DNA from: Ahaetulla prasina | Lineage: Eukaryota; Chordata; Lepidosauria; Squamata; Colubridae | Reading direction: 5' to 3' | Length of the DNA stretch: 64,000 nt | Assembly (NCBI RefSeq): GCF_028640845.1 | Contig: NC_080539.1 | Span: forward strand, 367,431,233-367,495,232 | Shown: positions 1 through 10,799 of the stretch, piece after piece | How the letters are laid out: every line of letters starts with the position of its first letter | Position numbering within the stretch: the stretch's first letter is position 1 | The notes under the pieces: generated by a model | What the model was told of the DNA's origin: nothing | Databases searched by the model: none | What the model saw: only the letters and a program-made list of their open reading frames with translations | Program-made: the position numbers and the translations under genes

Positions 1-90
1 CAGTGTTGGAGCATTCACAACTTCTTCAGGCAAGTTGTTCCACTGATTAATTGTTCTAACGGTCAGGAAATTTCTCCTTAGTTTAACCTT
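1..90 (-). mobile_element. CR1 LINE fragment, cut by window edge
   Basis: Read on the minus strand, this encodes the end of the CR1 reverse-transcriptase ORF (LRRNFLTVR, INQWNNLP, then VVNAPTL-like). The same peptide recurs in at least six other CR1 copies in the window. It is a dead 5'-truncated fragment and the rest lies outside the window. Confidence 0.85.
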
Positions 91-285
91 AGACTGTCTA
101 CTGTTGACCTCCCCGCATTCCTAAGAGGTCTGTAAGGGGGGTGCATAAGCGCACCAGCGTGCCTACCGTCCCTGTCCTAATGCCCCCCTTTTATTCGTAT
201 CCATTTCATGTATTCATAATCATGTTTATACTTGTATCTGTTATGTAATACTTGCTTGACAAATAAATAAAATAAGTAAATAAAT
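91..285 (+). mobile_element. Unassigned retroposon 3' end with AAATA-rich tail
   Basis: A segment containing GCATAAGCGCACCAGCGTGC, then CTACCGTCCCTGTCCTAATG, and an AT-rich stretch ending in AAATAAATAAAATAAGTAAA. The same sequence recurs inverted at 8650-8950, so it is an interspersed family. The A-rich end indicates retroposition. I cannot assign it to a named LINE or SINE. Confidence 0.55.
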
Positions 286-1039
286 GAAAATTACATTTGG
301 GGGGCGTTTTGTTACCCAAACACAGGCCAACTTCGAGAAACCCTGCTCTAAACACCCATACTTGGATTTTTGCAGGCCAAACGGGCAAGAAGTGGCATTC
401 TAGACCATGTCTGCAAGTAGCAGGCTGGCTTGTAAGAATCTCTGGCTATTTCTTCATGCCAACTTGCAGGAAAGCGACGCCTCTCTCTCTCGTCAAGAGG
501 GATGGAAACAAGGCGGCTTCTTCCCATCCTCTTGTTATCCCCTTCTACCGCGCTCCTCTTCCTCCTCCTCGCTTCTGCGTTCCTATTTGATATGCATATG
601 AGGAGACCTCCTTTGTGACTCTGAGACCTTGGCATTTCTAGACGGCATTCCGATGGCAGATCCCTCGGAAAATGGCAAAAGAAGATCAAACACACAGCCA
701 AACCCCAGGAAAAAAAAAAAACCCAGAAGATCCCCATCATATTCAGAATTTGAATTTCCTCCAATTGTGTGGCCATGAAAGGGGGCTGGCTGGCTGGCTT
801 CGGGTGCTCTTTCAACTCGGGTTCCACATCAGAAATAGTGAAGGCGGCGATGATGAAATCGAGACAAATTCAGAAGGGTTCACAAGTAGGCAGGGAGATT
901 GTGGGGTTTTTTTTAAAGAAAAAAAAAGGCGGGGGTGGGTACATGACCAGGTTCAGAGCTGGGGGAACATATTTTTCTTTTGATAGAATAGGATTTTAGA
1001 TCTCTTCTTTCTTATCCATGGCATATATATTCCTTCCTC
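286..1039. other. No recognisable gene
   Basis: Apparently unique sequence with short A-runs. Open frames exist on both strands, including a 159-codon minus-strand frame at 348-827, but they lack domain features, a signal peptide or splice context and are probably chance. Confidence 0.5.
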
Positions 1040-1332
1040 TTATCCCTTTATTTTCTTCCCCTTCCCTCCTTCCCTCCCTCCCTCCCATTCATCTCTCAAC
1101 CCATCTCCTTCCTTCCTTTTTTTTCTTTTCTTCCTTCCTTCCCTCCAATTCACCTCTCCACTTTTTTCTTTCTTTCCTTCCTTCCCTCCCATTTGCTTCT
1201 CCATCCTTTTTTTCCTTCCTTCCTTCCTTTCCTTTCCTCCCTCCCATTCACTTCTCCACTCTTTTCCTTCCTTCTTCTGTCTTTCCTTCCCTCCCTCCTT
1301 CCTTCCTTCCCTCCCTCCCTCCTTCTCAAACC
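1040..1332. repeat. Polypyrimidine (CCTT/CCCT)n tract
   Basis: About 290 bp almost entirely of C and T on the plus strand, with short AT-rich interruptions at a roughly regular spacing (CCCATTCA and CCAATTCACC-like). It is a degenerate simple-sequence expansion. The Ser/Pro/Leu-rich frames inside it are not genes. Confidence 0.9.
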
Positions 1333-1424
1333 AACCCAAAATCAAAATTGCATCTGAAGAGCCCTAAATTCTAAAAACAAAATGAAGAAGATTCGGTTTC
1401 CAAAGCGAAAGCGTTTTGGATTGT

Positions 1425-1527
1425 TAATAATAATAATAATAATAATAATACTAATACTAATACTAATAATAATAATAATAATTATTATTATTATTATTAG
1501 TATTAGTATTAGTATTAGTATTATTAT
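1425..1527. repeat. AAT/ATT microsatellite forming an inverted repeat
   Basis: The left half is (AAT)n interrupted by three ACTAAT units. The right half from about 1481 is (ATT)n interrupted by four ATTAGT units. The interruptions are mirrored, so the two ~45-bp arms are near reverse complements and could form a long hairpin. Confidence 0.85.
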
Positions 1528-4500
1528 CTGATCATCTCTTTCCCTTGTCTTATACTGTGGAGACAGCCAAGAAAAGGGGCAGACAGATTTGACATGGAAG
1601 TCATGTTAAAATCGCTTACATGAGTTCAAGACATACTGCAGTGTAACATTGGAAGCTCTCTGCTCTGCCAGCTGAAAGGAAAGGTGAACCAAATATGTCA
1701 TTTTAAAGGCAGATTTTACAAGGCTTGATGTTAAGAGAGAGAGTGAGAAAACATTTGTGAATCTGCCCTCTTGGCTTTGGCTGCCAAATTCTCATCATAT
1801 GTATTTCCATGCTGAACCCAATAAAAAAAAAATAATCCTGCAAAATAGAGAGTGGACAGGCTGCTAAACTGAATGTACTATGCACCGGTGGAATGCACAT
1901 TTTAAAGAGAGATTTAAACACTTAAAAAAAAAAAAAGCCTACTTAGTTCTTTTGTTCCAATTCAATGTATTTCCAACCCAGATCAGACACGAAAAGAAAA
2001 ACTGGAGCCTTATACCCCTAATAATTTGGAAGAGGCAAACAGATATCCAGCTGACGTGACAATTAGATCATGAAAGCTTCGTTTGGAGTAATCAAAAATG
2101 CCCTTTCAGATAACAGTGGGAATGCCATGGCTGCATCTTTCCATTTATTTTATTTACCTATAATTCAGAGTTAATATAGATAGATGATCGCTTCTCTCCC
2201 TTTTACGCATTCTTATGTTAAGGAACAGGTATATCCACCATTGTCCAAGAGACTCAAGGAAACAGGTCAGCAAAAATGCCTAATAAATTTGGATCACCCG
2301 ACACTAAAAATATACCCAGCCAAATGAGGCAGAGAATAAAAACATACCGCAAGATAAGACATTTTTCAAATTTAAGTACCCGGCAAATAAAAATGTCTTA
2401 ATCACTGTCTGTCGAGTGCAACCTTAATGCTAAGCATATGAACTTTAGGAATAAGCAGGCACTGGGATATTCACACCGAAAAATAACACTCGCTAAGAAC
2501 GGCAGCGTAGAAGAGGAAGCCAGGATGAAAAGAAGAAAGAAAACTTTCTTTTTTTAGCAATGCTGTCGTTCAAAATAGAATCTTTCTTTGGTTTAATTGC
2601 ATTTTATTTTACGTAACGGAGGTGGTTTGCTTGGTTGCAAAATTAAAGATTATCCAACACGCCGCATCAGTAGTTTTGAAAGAGGGCACTGCTGACCCTC
2701 CTCGGCCGCCCACTTCAGCACAACGAGGCGACGTGCACATACTTGCGGTGAATTTCGCCAAGACCGCAACCGTAATTCTTCGCCTGTTTAATTTTTTTTT
2801 TTAAAAAAGAAATAACCAGTTGGCTGAAAATTAAATAAACGGTTGGACGATGCAAACGCTGTTCAAATGATGGGAATTGCCGGAAGAATGCTGAGAATTA
2901 CAAGGTCCCGGAATCGCTGCCAGGAGGGAATTTGTGGGCCGTTTTTGTTTTAAACAAGGCAGAAAACGGAAGTGCTGGTTTTAGGATTCAATGGGCAGCA
3001 TCAAAATGCAAGATACCCTGGGGTGGGGGAAGGAACAGGTTTGCATTTCGACACTGTGGATAAGGAGTGTGGTCTTCTTGACGGACCAAAGAAAGGAGAA
3101 ACGGGGATTTTCAGAGTTGGCAGCTAGGATAAATCTAAATAATAATAATAATAATAACAGCAATACCATCAGCGTTGACAAAATCACCATGTGTCAATTG
3201 CAAAAGGCAGCTTAACTTGGAATAGCTTACATCCTGCAATGATGCTTGTAACACCATGAAAGATCAACATCTATCTATTCCAGGTCCTTGGGAAGGAGTC
3301 GATAGCTGGATAAAAATGCTAAATCCAGTCTGAACATCTGACTGACTGTGCAACCCACCATAATAATATTTTTTTTTTAAAAAAACAGCTCGGCTTTCCC
3401 CAAAATGGTTTATTCTTTTCTGACCAGACACTCTCAACAGATGGTGAATTTCACAGCCTTTTTTTCCCGGTCGCCCATCCGTCCCGTTAATGCCTCCGAG
3501 TCAACTCTTTGCAAAAAGTCTTCAAACTCCAGCATCCCCCTAACCCTCCGAAAAGGAACTCTGGGAATTGTGGTCCCCAAACCCCCCGCCTGGCGCTTGG
3601 ACCCCCAAATCTGTCCTGCTCGCTAAATAACTCACATAGAAAGTCTAATCCAAGGGGTTGGAGTTGGTTTTTTGTGAGGGGTTTGTTTTTTTTTATGCGC
3701 ACTCCTAAATGTCGATTTGCGACGTTTTTCCAGTTGAGCGGAGTCCTCGGGTGTCAATGTTGGTTTAGCCTCGAAGCTTCAAAGAGGAGATTTGGAAGCA
3801 AACCAAGACAAGGTAACTGAAGGGGGCTCCCAGAGGTCCTGGCGATGATGCCACGAACACGGAAACGGAGGCCCGATGTCAGACAAAAAAATCTCTCCCT
3901 TCATTAAAATGCTATTGGCAAAACCGAAGGGAAGATCAAGCCCCTGTCTCTTCCTTTTTCTTAACATCCAAAGGCCGTTTCGGCTTTCGTACAAGCCAGG
4001 TTGATCTGCAAATCAAGCGTTCGCTTAAGTCGGCCGTGCCTCAGACCTCTTTGGATGGAGAAAGGTCAACCGCCTTTCCCCACAGGTAATCAATATTGCC
4101 AGTAGAGGAAAAGAATATTCCAGACCTTTGCACCCCAGAGCCAAAAGGGTTCAAAGCACATTTTCACCTTTCTGTCATCTCTCACCTCCGTGCTTACGGA
4201 CGAATTCCCAAACTTACAGACTGGACAAGACCCACTGGGACTGAAAACACAAACTGCAATCATAGTTTTTTTTTTCTTTTTTTGGCTGGGAAGAAAAATA
4301 GACCCCCCGTGTCTTAATATCTGGAAAATCCAGAAAGACTACTAGAAGATCTTTCACACGATCCTCTGAATATAAATCTAATCACACCAGTAAATAAAAT
4401 TCAAGGCCTCTTCTTCGCTGACACCAGCCAGAATATTTAGATTTGAAAATTTTCTCTACCGGATCAAAACCTTGATTCGAAAATGGCCGGGAAAATATGA

Positions 4501-4955
4501 GCCTTATCCGTCGACGGAGTGGCATTAAACGATATGTAAAACCTGATCGGAGGAAATTTGATCGGATTGGTCTGTCCAGACAAGGGGTTATTTAAACAGT
4601 AAGGGAAAGGCGCCGAGCGCATGAAAGCGTCGGAAAAAAATCAAGCAGAAGTTGGGAGGTTCCGTTTTTAATTCTCGTTCCTGCAATTTGACATCTTATC
4701 TCTCATTTTCCTGTCTGGATGGCCACTTTTGACTCGCAGCCATCTAGCATGCTAATGTCTTAACCGGTGAGGACTGTGGGAAGGACTTTGGGAGACGGGA
4801 GGAAGTACCGCAGGCCGGACAACCAGCATGTAAAAGGTCTCTCGGCCCACAGAAGGAAAAGGGGTGTGAGAAGCAATCTCAAAAAGAAACTCTCCCTAGT
4901 TTTCCGGAGAGTAAAAGGAACGGAAGGGCAAATACTTTTAAGTCTTGCGAGATTC
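1528..4955. other. TE-poor, apparently unique non-coding stretch
   Basis: About 3.4 kb in which I recognise no CR1, SINE, hAT or TIR element, only short homopolymers and a small AAT run near 3140. No frame resembles a known exon. It may contain conserved non-coding elements, which cannot be judged from one sequence. Confidence 0.5.
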
Positions 4956-4963
4956 TGTTAATG

Positions 4964-5336
4964 CAGGAGTGTCAAAATCAATTTAATTGAGGGCCGCATC
5001 ACAGTTGTGTTTGACCCCGAGGGGGGTGGGGGTGAGAGTGGCCAGGGTGGGCATAGCTAGCTTGACATCACACATGTCGGGGGCGCCTGTGATGGCCCGA
5101 GTGCTCTGCCAGCGAAAACGGGCTCCTGAGCTCCTGCGACGGCCTCCTTCAACCCTCTGCAAGCGAAAATGGAGTTCGTAAGGCCCTCCCGTGCATGGCC
5201 CTCCTGAGCTCCGTTTTTGCTGGCAGAGGCACCATGGGCCGGTCCTTCGCTGTTTCCAGGGCAGCCGCCCCGGGCCAGAACTAAGCACCCTGTGTGTGCC
5301 GGATACGGTCCACGGGCCTTGAGTTTGACACTCCTG
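4964..5336. mobile_element. Non-autonomous hAT-like element (CAGGAGTGTCAAA type)
   Basis: It starts CAGGAGTGTCAAA and ends TTTGACACTCCTG, perfect 13-bp terminal inverted repeats. It is flanked by the perfect 8-bp duplication TGTTAATG at 4956-4963 and 5337-5344. An 8-bp duplication with CAG..CTG ends is the hAT signature. The 373-bp interior is GC-rich and non-coding. A relative is at 61862-62182. Confidence 0.93.
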
Positions 5337-5354
5337 TGTTAATGTAACTTTGCA

Positions 5355-6061
5355 ATAACACCAGAGCTAGTGTTTATCTCTGTGCTTCTTCTGGAGACTA
5401 TTTCTCAGGACTAACAGGAGCTGGTGATCCGGTTCTACAGAGGAATTATGAGCCTGTCATATGCACCTCTATAACTGTCTGGTTTGGTTCTGCAACCCAA
5501 CAAGACAGACACAGACTTCAGAGGATAATTAGAAAAAACAATGGCTACCAACCTGCCTTCCATGGAGGACCTGTATACTGCACGAGTCAAAAAGAGGGCT
5601 CGGAAAATATTTAAAGACCCCTCACATCTTGGACATAAACTGTTTCAACTCCTACCCTCAAGACAACCCTACAGAGCACTGCATACCAGAACAACTAGAC
5701 ACAAGAACAGTTTTTTCCCGAACGCCATCACTCTGCTAAACAAATAATTCCCTCAACACTGTCAAACTAGTTACTAAGTCTGTATTACTATTAATCTTCT
5801 CATCATTCCCATCACCCATCTCCTCCCACTTATGACTGTAACTTTGTTGTTTGTATCCTTACGATTTATACTGATATTGATTGTTTCCTGATTGCTTATT
5901 TGTAGCCTATGACTATCATTAAGTGTTGTAAGTGTTGTACCTTGATGAAGGTATCTTTTCTTCTATGTACGCTGAGAGCGTATGCACCAAGACAAATTCC
6001 TTGTGTGTCCAATCACACTTGGCCAATAAAAAATCCTATCCTATCCTATCCTATCCTATCC
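5355..6061 (+). mobile_element. L3/L2-clade LINE, 5'-truncated 3' end with CCTAT tail
   Basis: Contains the last part of a CR1/L2-superfamily reverse-transcriptase ORF: LPSMEDLYTARVKKRARKIF, then DPSHLGHKLFQLLPS and NSFFPNAITLLN before a stop at about 5745. The 3' UTR ends AATAAAAAATCCTATCCTAT and runs into about five CCTAT units. This tail type seeds AATAG-class microsatellites in snakes. An inverted copy lies at 6617-7045. Confidence 0.85.
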
Positions 6062-6084
6062 TGAGTCAGACACAGTCACAGACA

Positions 6085-6495
6085 CAGTCAGAGAGGGACT
6101 TCTCAGGGTGCCGTCCGCCAAACAATGCCGGCTGGCGACCCCCAGGGGAAGATCCTTCTCTGTGGGGGCTCCTACCCTCTGGAACGAACTTCCCCCTGGC
6201 TTGCGCCAAATACCTGATCTTCGGACCTTTCGCCACGAGTTGAAAACGTATTTATTTACTCGCGCGGGGCTGGCCTAAGTTTTTTTTGTTAAATTTTTAA
6301 ATTTCTAACATTTCTAGATGAATTTTAATGGTTTTTAGATTTTAAATGTTTTTATAATTTCGACCGACTGTATAATAAGTTTTTTAATTTTTTTCTTAAT
6401 TGTATATTGTCTATGTTTTATTTGGCTGTAAACCGCCCTGAGTCCTTCGGGAGAAGGGCGGTATAGAAATCTAATAAATAATAATAATAATAATA
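6085..6495 (+). mobile_element. L2-like LINE 3' end
   Basis: Encodes the end of the L2-like ORF (WGLLPSGTNFPLA.., degenerate LWNELPPGL..FRRELKTYL), then a T-rich UTR and the diagnostic hairpin tail CCGCCCTGAGTCC..GGGCGGTAT followed by (AAT)n. The same tail occurs at 10.3, 16.1, 21.05, 52.0 and 58.0 kb and, in variant form, on the tRNA-headed SINEs. Confidence 0.88.
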
Positions 6496-6616
6496 GTTGC
6501 AAAACATCATCCAAACCCCTTCACAGCACTACCAGGAATCACCCCCCCCACTCCACTTCTCCTATGGAAAAAAAAAAAAAGGACACATCCCCCCAAAAAT
6601 TGCCAACTTTACAAAT

Positions 6617-7045
6617 GAATAGAATAGAATAGAATAGAATTTTTATTGGCCAAGTGTGATTGGACACACAAGGAATTTGTCTTGGTGCATATGCTCTCAG
6701 TGTACATAAAAGAAAAGATACGTTCATCAAGGTACAACATTTACAACACAATTGATGATCAATATAGCAATATAAATCATAAGGATTGCCAGCAACAAGT
6801 TAAAGTCATACAGTCATAAGTGGAAAGAGATTGGTGATGGGAACTATGAAACGATTAATAGTAGTGCAGATTCAGTAAATAGTCTGACAGTGTTGAGGGA
6901 ATTATTTGTTTAGCAGAGTGATGGCCTTTGGGAAAAAACTGTTCTTGTGTCTAGTTGTTCTGGTGTGCAGTGCTCTATAGCGTCGTCTTGAGGGTAGGAG
7001 TTGAAACAGTTTATGTCCAGGATGCGAGGGATCTGCAAATATTTT
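6617..7045 (-). mobile_element. L3/L2-clade LINE 3' end with AATAG tail, inverted
   Basis: Reverse-complement copy of the LINE at 5355-6061. On the minus strand the ORF remnant precedes a UTR with AATTCCTTGTGTGTCCAATC and ends in (TTCTA)n, seen here as GAATAGAATAGAATAGAATA. The two copies converge head to head of their tails across ~560 bp. Confidence 0.85.
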
Positions 7046-7057
7046 CAAATGACACTA

Positions 7058-7440
7058 CAAGTAACCCTAGATTTACAACAGTTCTTTTGGTGACCGTTTA
7101 AAGTTACAACGGTACCGAAAAAAGTGACTTATGAACACTTTTCACGCTTACAACTGTTGCAAGCATCCCCCCTGGGTCGCGTGATCAAAAAATCAGGCAT
7201 TTGGCAACTGACGGTTGCCGTGTCCCGCAATCATGTGATCTCCTTTTGCCTGACAAGCAAGTTCAATGGGAAAACCCAGATTCACTTAACAACCAGGTTA
7301 CTACCTTCAGAAGCGCAGTGATTCACTTAACAGCTGCGGCGAGAAAGGTTGTAAAATAAGGTTAAAACTCACTTCACCACTGTGTCACTTAGGGACCAAA
7401 ATTTTGGGCTCCGTTGTGGTCTGAAGTCGAGGACCACCTG
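7058..7440 (+). mobile_element. TA-flanked TIR element, GTAGTCCTCGACTTA family
   Basis: A divergent member of a ~380-bp non-autonomous DNA element. Family ends are CAGGTAGTCCTCGACTTA and its reverse complement, flanked by TA. Here the left end has mutated to CAAGTAACCC, while the right end keeps AGTCGAGGACCACCTG and TA. Internal landmarks are GTTCAAAGTTACAAC, CACTTACGACC and GATTCACTTAACAAC. No transposase is encoded. TA targets suggest a Tc1/mariner/pogo-type mobiliser, which is inference. Confidence 0.85.
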
Positions 7441-7467
7441 TATTACAAAGAAAAGGAGAAGCACAGC

Positions 7468-7966
7468 CAGAGGTGGGTTTCGGCAGGTTCTGACCAGTTC
7501 TGGAGAACCGGTAGCGGAAATTTTGAGTAGTTTGCAGAACCGATAGTAAAAATTCTGACTGGCCCCGCCCCCATTTATTCTCTGCCTCCCGAGTCCCAGC
7601 TGATCGGGAGGAAATGGGGATTTTGCAATATCCTTCCCCTGGAGTGGGGTGGGAATGGAGATTTTACAGCATTCGTCCCCTGCCACACCCATCAAGCCAC
7701 ACCCACCAAGCCATGCCACGCCCACCAAGCCACACCCACAGAACTGGTAGTAAAAATTCTGACTGGCCCCGCCCCCATCTATTCTCTGCCTCCCGAGTCC
7801 CAGCTGATTGGGAGGAAATGGGGATTTTGCAGTATCCTTCTCCTGGATTGGGGTGGGAATGGAGATTTTACAGTCTTCTTCCCCTGGCACGCCCACCAAG
7901 CCATGCCACACCCACCAAGCCACACCCACAGAACCGTGAGTAAAAAAAAATTGAAACCCACCACTG
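7468..7966. mobile_element. hAT-like element (CAGAGGTGGGTTT type) with internal duplication
   Basis: Ends are CAGAGGTGGGTTT and AAACCCACCACTG, flanked by the perfect 8-bp duplication AGCACAGC (7460-7467 and 7967-7974). The interior has GGTTCTGGAGAACCGGTAG and CCACACCCACCAAGCCA motifs. A ~204-bp block beginning TAGTAAAAATTCTGACTGGC at 7544 is repeated from 7748. Confidence 0.95.
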
Positions 7967-8213
7967 AGCACAGCATTGTAAATGCATCATCCCCAGCCAC
8001 CAAATCCCTTTTGGAATGATGCAGAATAAAGGATCACCTGGTGTCCCACTTTCCATCTCTATTCTGCTGATGTTCTGCACATAAAAGGGTTAAAGCTGGA
8101 ATAACCATGGCTAGTCTCTTTGGGATTATTCACCTTAATTAAGCTTATTATTTCCAGAGGGCTCGGTGTATTTTGAATTCCGGCAATTCTTTTACAGAAA
8201 GAGTGGTGTAGAA

Positions 8214-8597
8214 CAGTGTTTCTTAAGACTGATTTGAAGAGCTCGGGGTGGGAAGGAGTGTCCCTTAAGATCCGCTCAGGGATCTGCAAAAATCAAAATT
8301 ATTTGCCAGATAATGAAGCTATTTACAAAAATTTAAAACAGTGGCCCTCTTCTCATCATTATTTTGACTTCCAAATAGATATAATTTTTTTTTTCATTAA
8401 AAAGAAGCTAGTGCCAATATCTAAGAAGTTTAACATTGTTATTTTTGCAAGATTCAATAAATAAATACTCTACCAATGCATCAATTTTAATTCTTAATAC
8501 AGTATAATGTGGATACGTAGAACCCATCCTTTTTTATCCCCCCCTAATTTTTAAAAGTTGGAAGGGGTCCTTAAAGCAAAACACTTAAGAAATACTG
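8214..8597. mobile_element. Possible hAT-like element (CAGTGTTTCTTAA ends)
   Basis: Ends are CAGTGTTTCTTAA and TTAAGAAATACTG, 12 of 13 complementary. Flanks GTGTAGAA and ATCTAGAA match at 6 of 8 positions, an eroded 8-bp duplication. The 384-bp interior is AT-rich and non-coding. Confidence 0.65.
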
Positions 8598-8649
8598 ATC
8601 TAGAATAACCACGGCTGCTCTCATTTGGGAGCAGAGGTATATTTATTTA

Positions 8650-8950
8650 TTTTATTTTTATTTTATTTATTTATTTATTTTGTCAAACACAACAATATAT
8701 GTAAGTATAAGCATGAAATAACCACACAAAATGAAAACAACCAGTGGTGGGATTCACCCAGTTCGCACCACTTCGGGAGAACCGGTTGTTAACTTTCAGA
8801 GCAGTTTGGCAAACTGGTTGTTGGAAGAAATCATTCGGGCAGAGAACCGGTTGTTAAATTACTTGAATCCCACCACTGAATACAACCGAAGGGAACATTA
8901 GGACAGGAACGGTAGGCACGCTGGTGCTCTTATGCACGCCCCTTACATAT
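8650..8950 (-). mobile_element. Unassigned retroposon 3' end, split by a hAT insertion
   Basis: Reverse-complement copy of the family at 91-285: the CACCAGCGTGCC block is at the right end (about 8909-8940) and the (AAATA)n tail at 8650-8690. A hAT element occupies 8742-8878, so the retroposon is older. Confidence 0.6.
8742..8878. mobile_element. 137-bp hAT MITE (CAGTGGTGGGATTCA)
   Basis: Ends are CAGTGGTGGGATTCA and TGAATCCCACCACTG, perfect 15-bp inverted repeats. Flanks AAAACAAC (8734-8741) and AATACAAC (8879-8886) are an 8-bp duplication with one mismatch. The interior contains AGAACCGGTTGTTAA in both orientations. Confidence 0.95.
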
Positions 8951-9053
8951 GTGGACCAAGAAGGTGCCATATATGTTAGCCTGCAGTTGTAAAAGACCAG
9001 AATCCGAAGTTAAGACACAAATGCTGCTAATCAATATTAATCCAACGTTAGCA

Positions 9054-9203
9054 CAGGTAAGTCCTCAGTTAACAACAATAATTGCTAATGGAAACTTCAT
9101 CATCAAGCAACTCATTTGCACATCGAAAAACTATAGGGCCACCCCACTTAGAAACGTCATCTTCAGCAGTCCTGGTTGCTGTCATTAAGTGAGGACCACA
9201 CGG
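9054..9203. mobile_element. Short TIR element related to the GTAGTCCTC family
   Basis: About 150 bp bounded by CAGGTAAGTCCTCAGTTAA on the left and CATTAAGTGAGGACCACACG on the right, which are approximately complementary. It looks like an internally deleted member of the TA-flanked family. Confidence 0.5.
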
Positions 9204-9361
9204 GTCAATGAGCCACATCCTCCTCCAGCATTCATAATTACCTTCCAGCATCAAAAGTCGGGAGGGTGGGGGGAATTTTTGAAAACATCGGGATCTCGGG
9301 CCAGTGAGATTCTGCTGTTCTCACGCAAACCTTTACAAAATGGAAAGGTCTGGGGGATATG

Positions 9362-9762
9362 CAGGCAGTCCTCGACTTACAAAAAGTTCATTGAGCGACC
9401 GTTCAGTTACGACAAGACTGAAAAAAAGCGATTCATGACCGTTTTTCACACTTACAACCGTGGCAGCATCCCCCTGGTCATGTGATCAAAATCCAAACGC
9501 TTGGCAACTGACTCGTATTTATGACGGTTGCAGTGTCCCGGGGGGGGCAGGCGATCCCCTTTCTCAGCCTTCTGACAAAGCAAAATCAACGGGGAAGCCA
9601 GATTCCCTGAACAACCGTGTTACTCGCTGAGCAACTGCAAGCGATTCACTTAACAACCGTGGCATGAAAGGTCGTCGAGTGGGGCAAAACTCACCTAACG
9701 AGGGTCTCGCTTAGCAACAGACATGTTGAGCTCCATTGTGGTCGTAAGTCAAGGAGCACTTG
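9362..9762 (+). mobile_element. TA-flanked TIR element, GTAGTCCTCGACTTA family
   Basis: Nearly full-length copy with left end CAGGCAGTCCTCGACTTAC and right end GTAAGTCAAGGAGCACTTG. It has the same internal order as the other copies (ACCGTTCAGTTACGAC, CACTTACAACCGTGGCAGC, GATTCACTTAACAACC). Confidence 0.85.
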
Positions 9763-10217
9763 TAATAGACCCTGGATATTTTCAGCCAGGGTATCGTGGC
9801 GGCTATGCAGGGATGGTCACTTCATGAACCGTTGTAAGCAAACCTCCTTTTCCACATTTTCTTAGAAATCTCCATTTATTGTGCGACGTCAATTCGAATG
9901 TGACGGATGCTATTTTGCAACGAATGTTTCCGGCATTATAAATACAGCGCACCTTACATCTCAAGCTTTATAAAATAGAGTAATCAAATGAGGAAGATGG
10001 CTTTTGGCCCCAAAAGACAACCATCTAAATTGTGACAGAGACGAAAAAGATACGGAGAAAGGGGAAAGGGCAGACGAAAAAAATCAGAAAGAGGACAAAG
10101 GACCAGAATTTTGATATTCTTCTTCAAACAAAGCTAGAAAAGTAGTTTTGGCAAGTTTAAGGTTCTGTATTTCTCAGTAGCTCCATACTTCTTGGGTTTT
10201 ATAGCTTGATTTAGCTA
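9763..10217. other. No recognisable feature
   Basis: Unique-looking AT-rich sequence without recognisable ORF, repeat or RNA. Confidence 0.4.
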
Positions 10218-10379
10218 CAGAGAGTCTTCAACTTATAACCATTCTTTTAAGTCCTCTTAAAAAATCTGAATCAGATTTTTAATTGAATATTGTATTTAAA
10301 AAAAAAATTCTGATATTTATGTTTTATTTATGCTGTACACCGCCCTGAGTCCTCGGAGAAGGGCGGTATAAAAATATGA

Positions 10380-10422
<43 letters not shown>

Positions 10423-10798
10423 GTGACTGTTCAAAGTTACAACAGCACTGGAAAAAGTGACTTATGACCATTTTTCACACTTACGACCGTTGCAGCATCC
10501 CCACAGTCATGTGATCAAGATTCAGATGCTTCAGACCACTGACTCACACTTATGACAGTTGCAGTGTCCCGAGGTCCTGTGGTCCCCTTTTGCGACCTTC
10601 TGACAAGCAAAGTCAATGGAGGAAGCCGGATTCCCTTAACCACCTTAACTTAACTAATGTAACAACGGCAGTGATTCACTTAATAAATGTGAAGGTTAAG
10701 TTAAGGCAAGAAAAGTCGCAAAACTCACTTAACAAATTCCTCGCTTAGCCACAGAAATGTTGGATTGAATTGTGGTCGTAAGTCAGGGACTAACTGTC
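10218..10798 (+). mobile_element. TA-flanked TIR element interrupted by an L2-like tail
   Basis: The left end (CAGAGAGTCTTCAACTTATA) runs to about 10252. The body resumes at 10422 with TGACTGTTCAAAGTTACAAC and ends near AGTCAGGGACTAACTG. The gap is exactly filled by the LINE tail at 10253-10421. Confidence 0.8.
10253..10421 (+). mobile_element. L2-like LINE 3' tail inside a TIR element
   Basis: Very short 5'-truncated insertion: T-rich UTR, CCGCCCTGAGTCCTCGGAG hairpin, GGGCGGTAT and a long (AAAT)n. TTAAG/ATAAG at the edges may be a short target duplication. Confidence 0.8.
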
Positions 10799-10799
10799 T

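Noticed and set aside
348..827. 159-codon minus-strand open frame
   Set aside because: Has one hydrophobic stretch but no recognisable motif, splice context or repeat-independent support; consistent with chance.
1018..1374. Ser/Leu/Pro-rich and complementary Lys/Glu-rich frames
   Set aside because: Translation of a CCTT/AAGG simple repeat.
7369..7971. 200-codon minus-strand frame
   Set aside because: Lies across a hAT element and its internal duplication; the repeated Gly/Cys/Trp-rich peptide reflects GTGGGTGTGGCTTGG repeats, not a protein.
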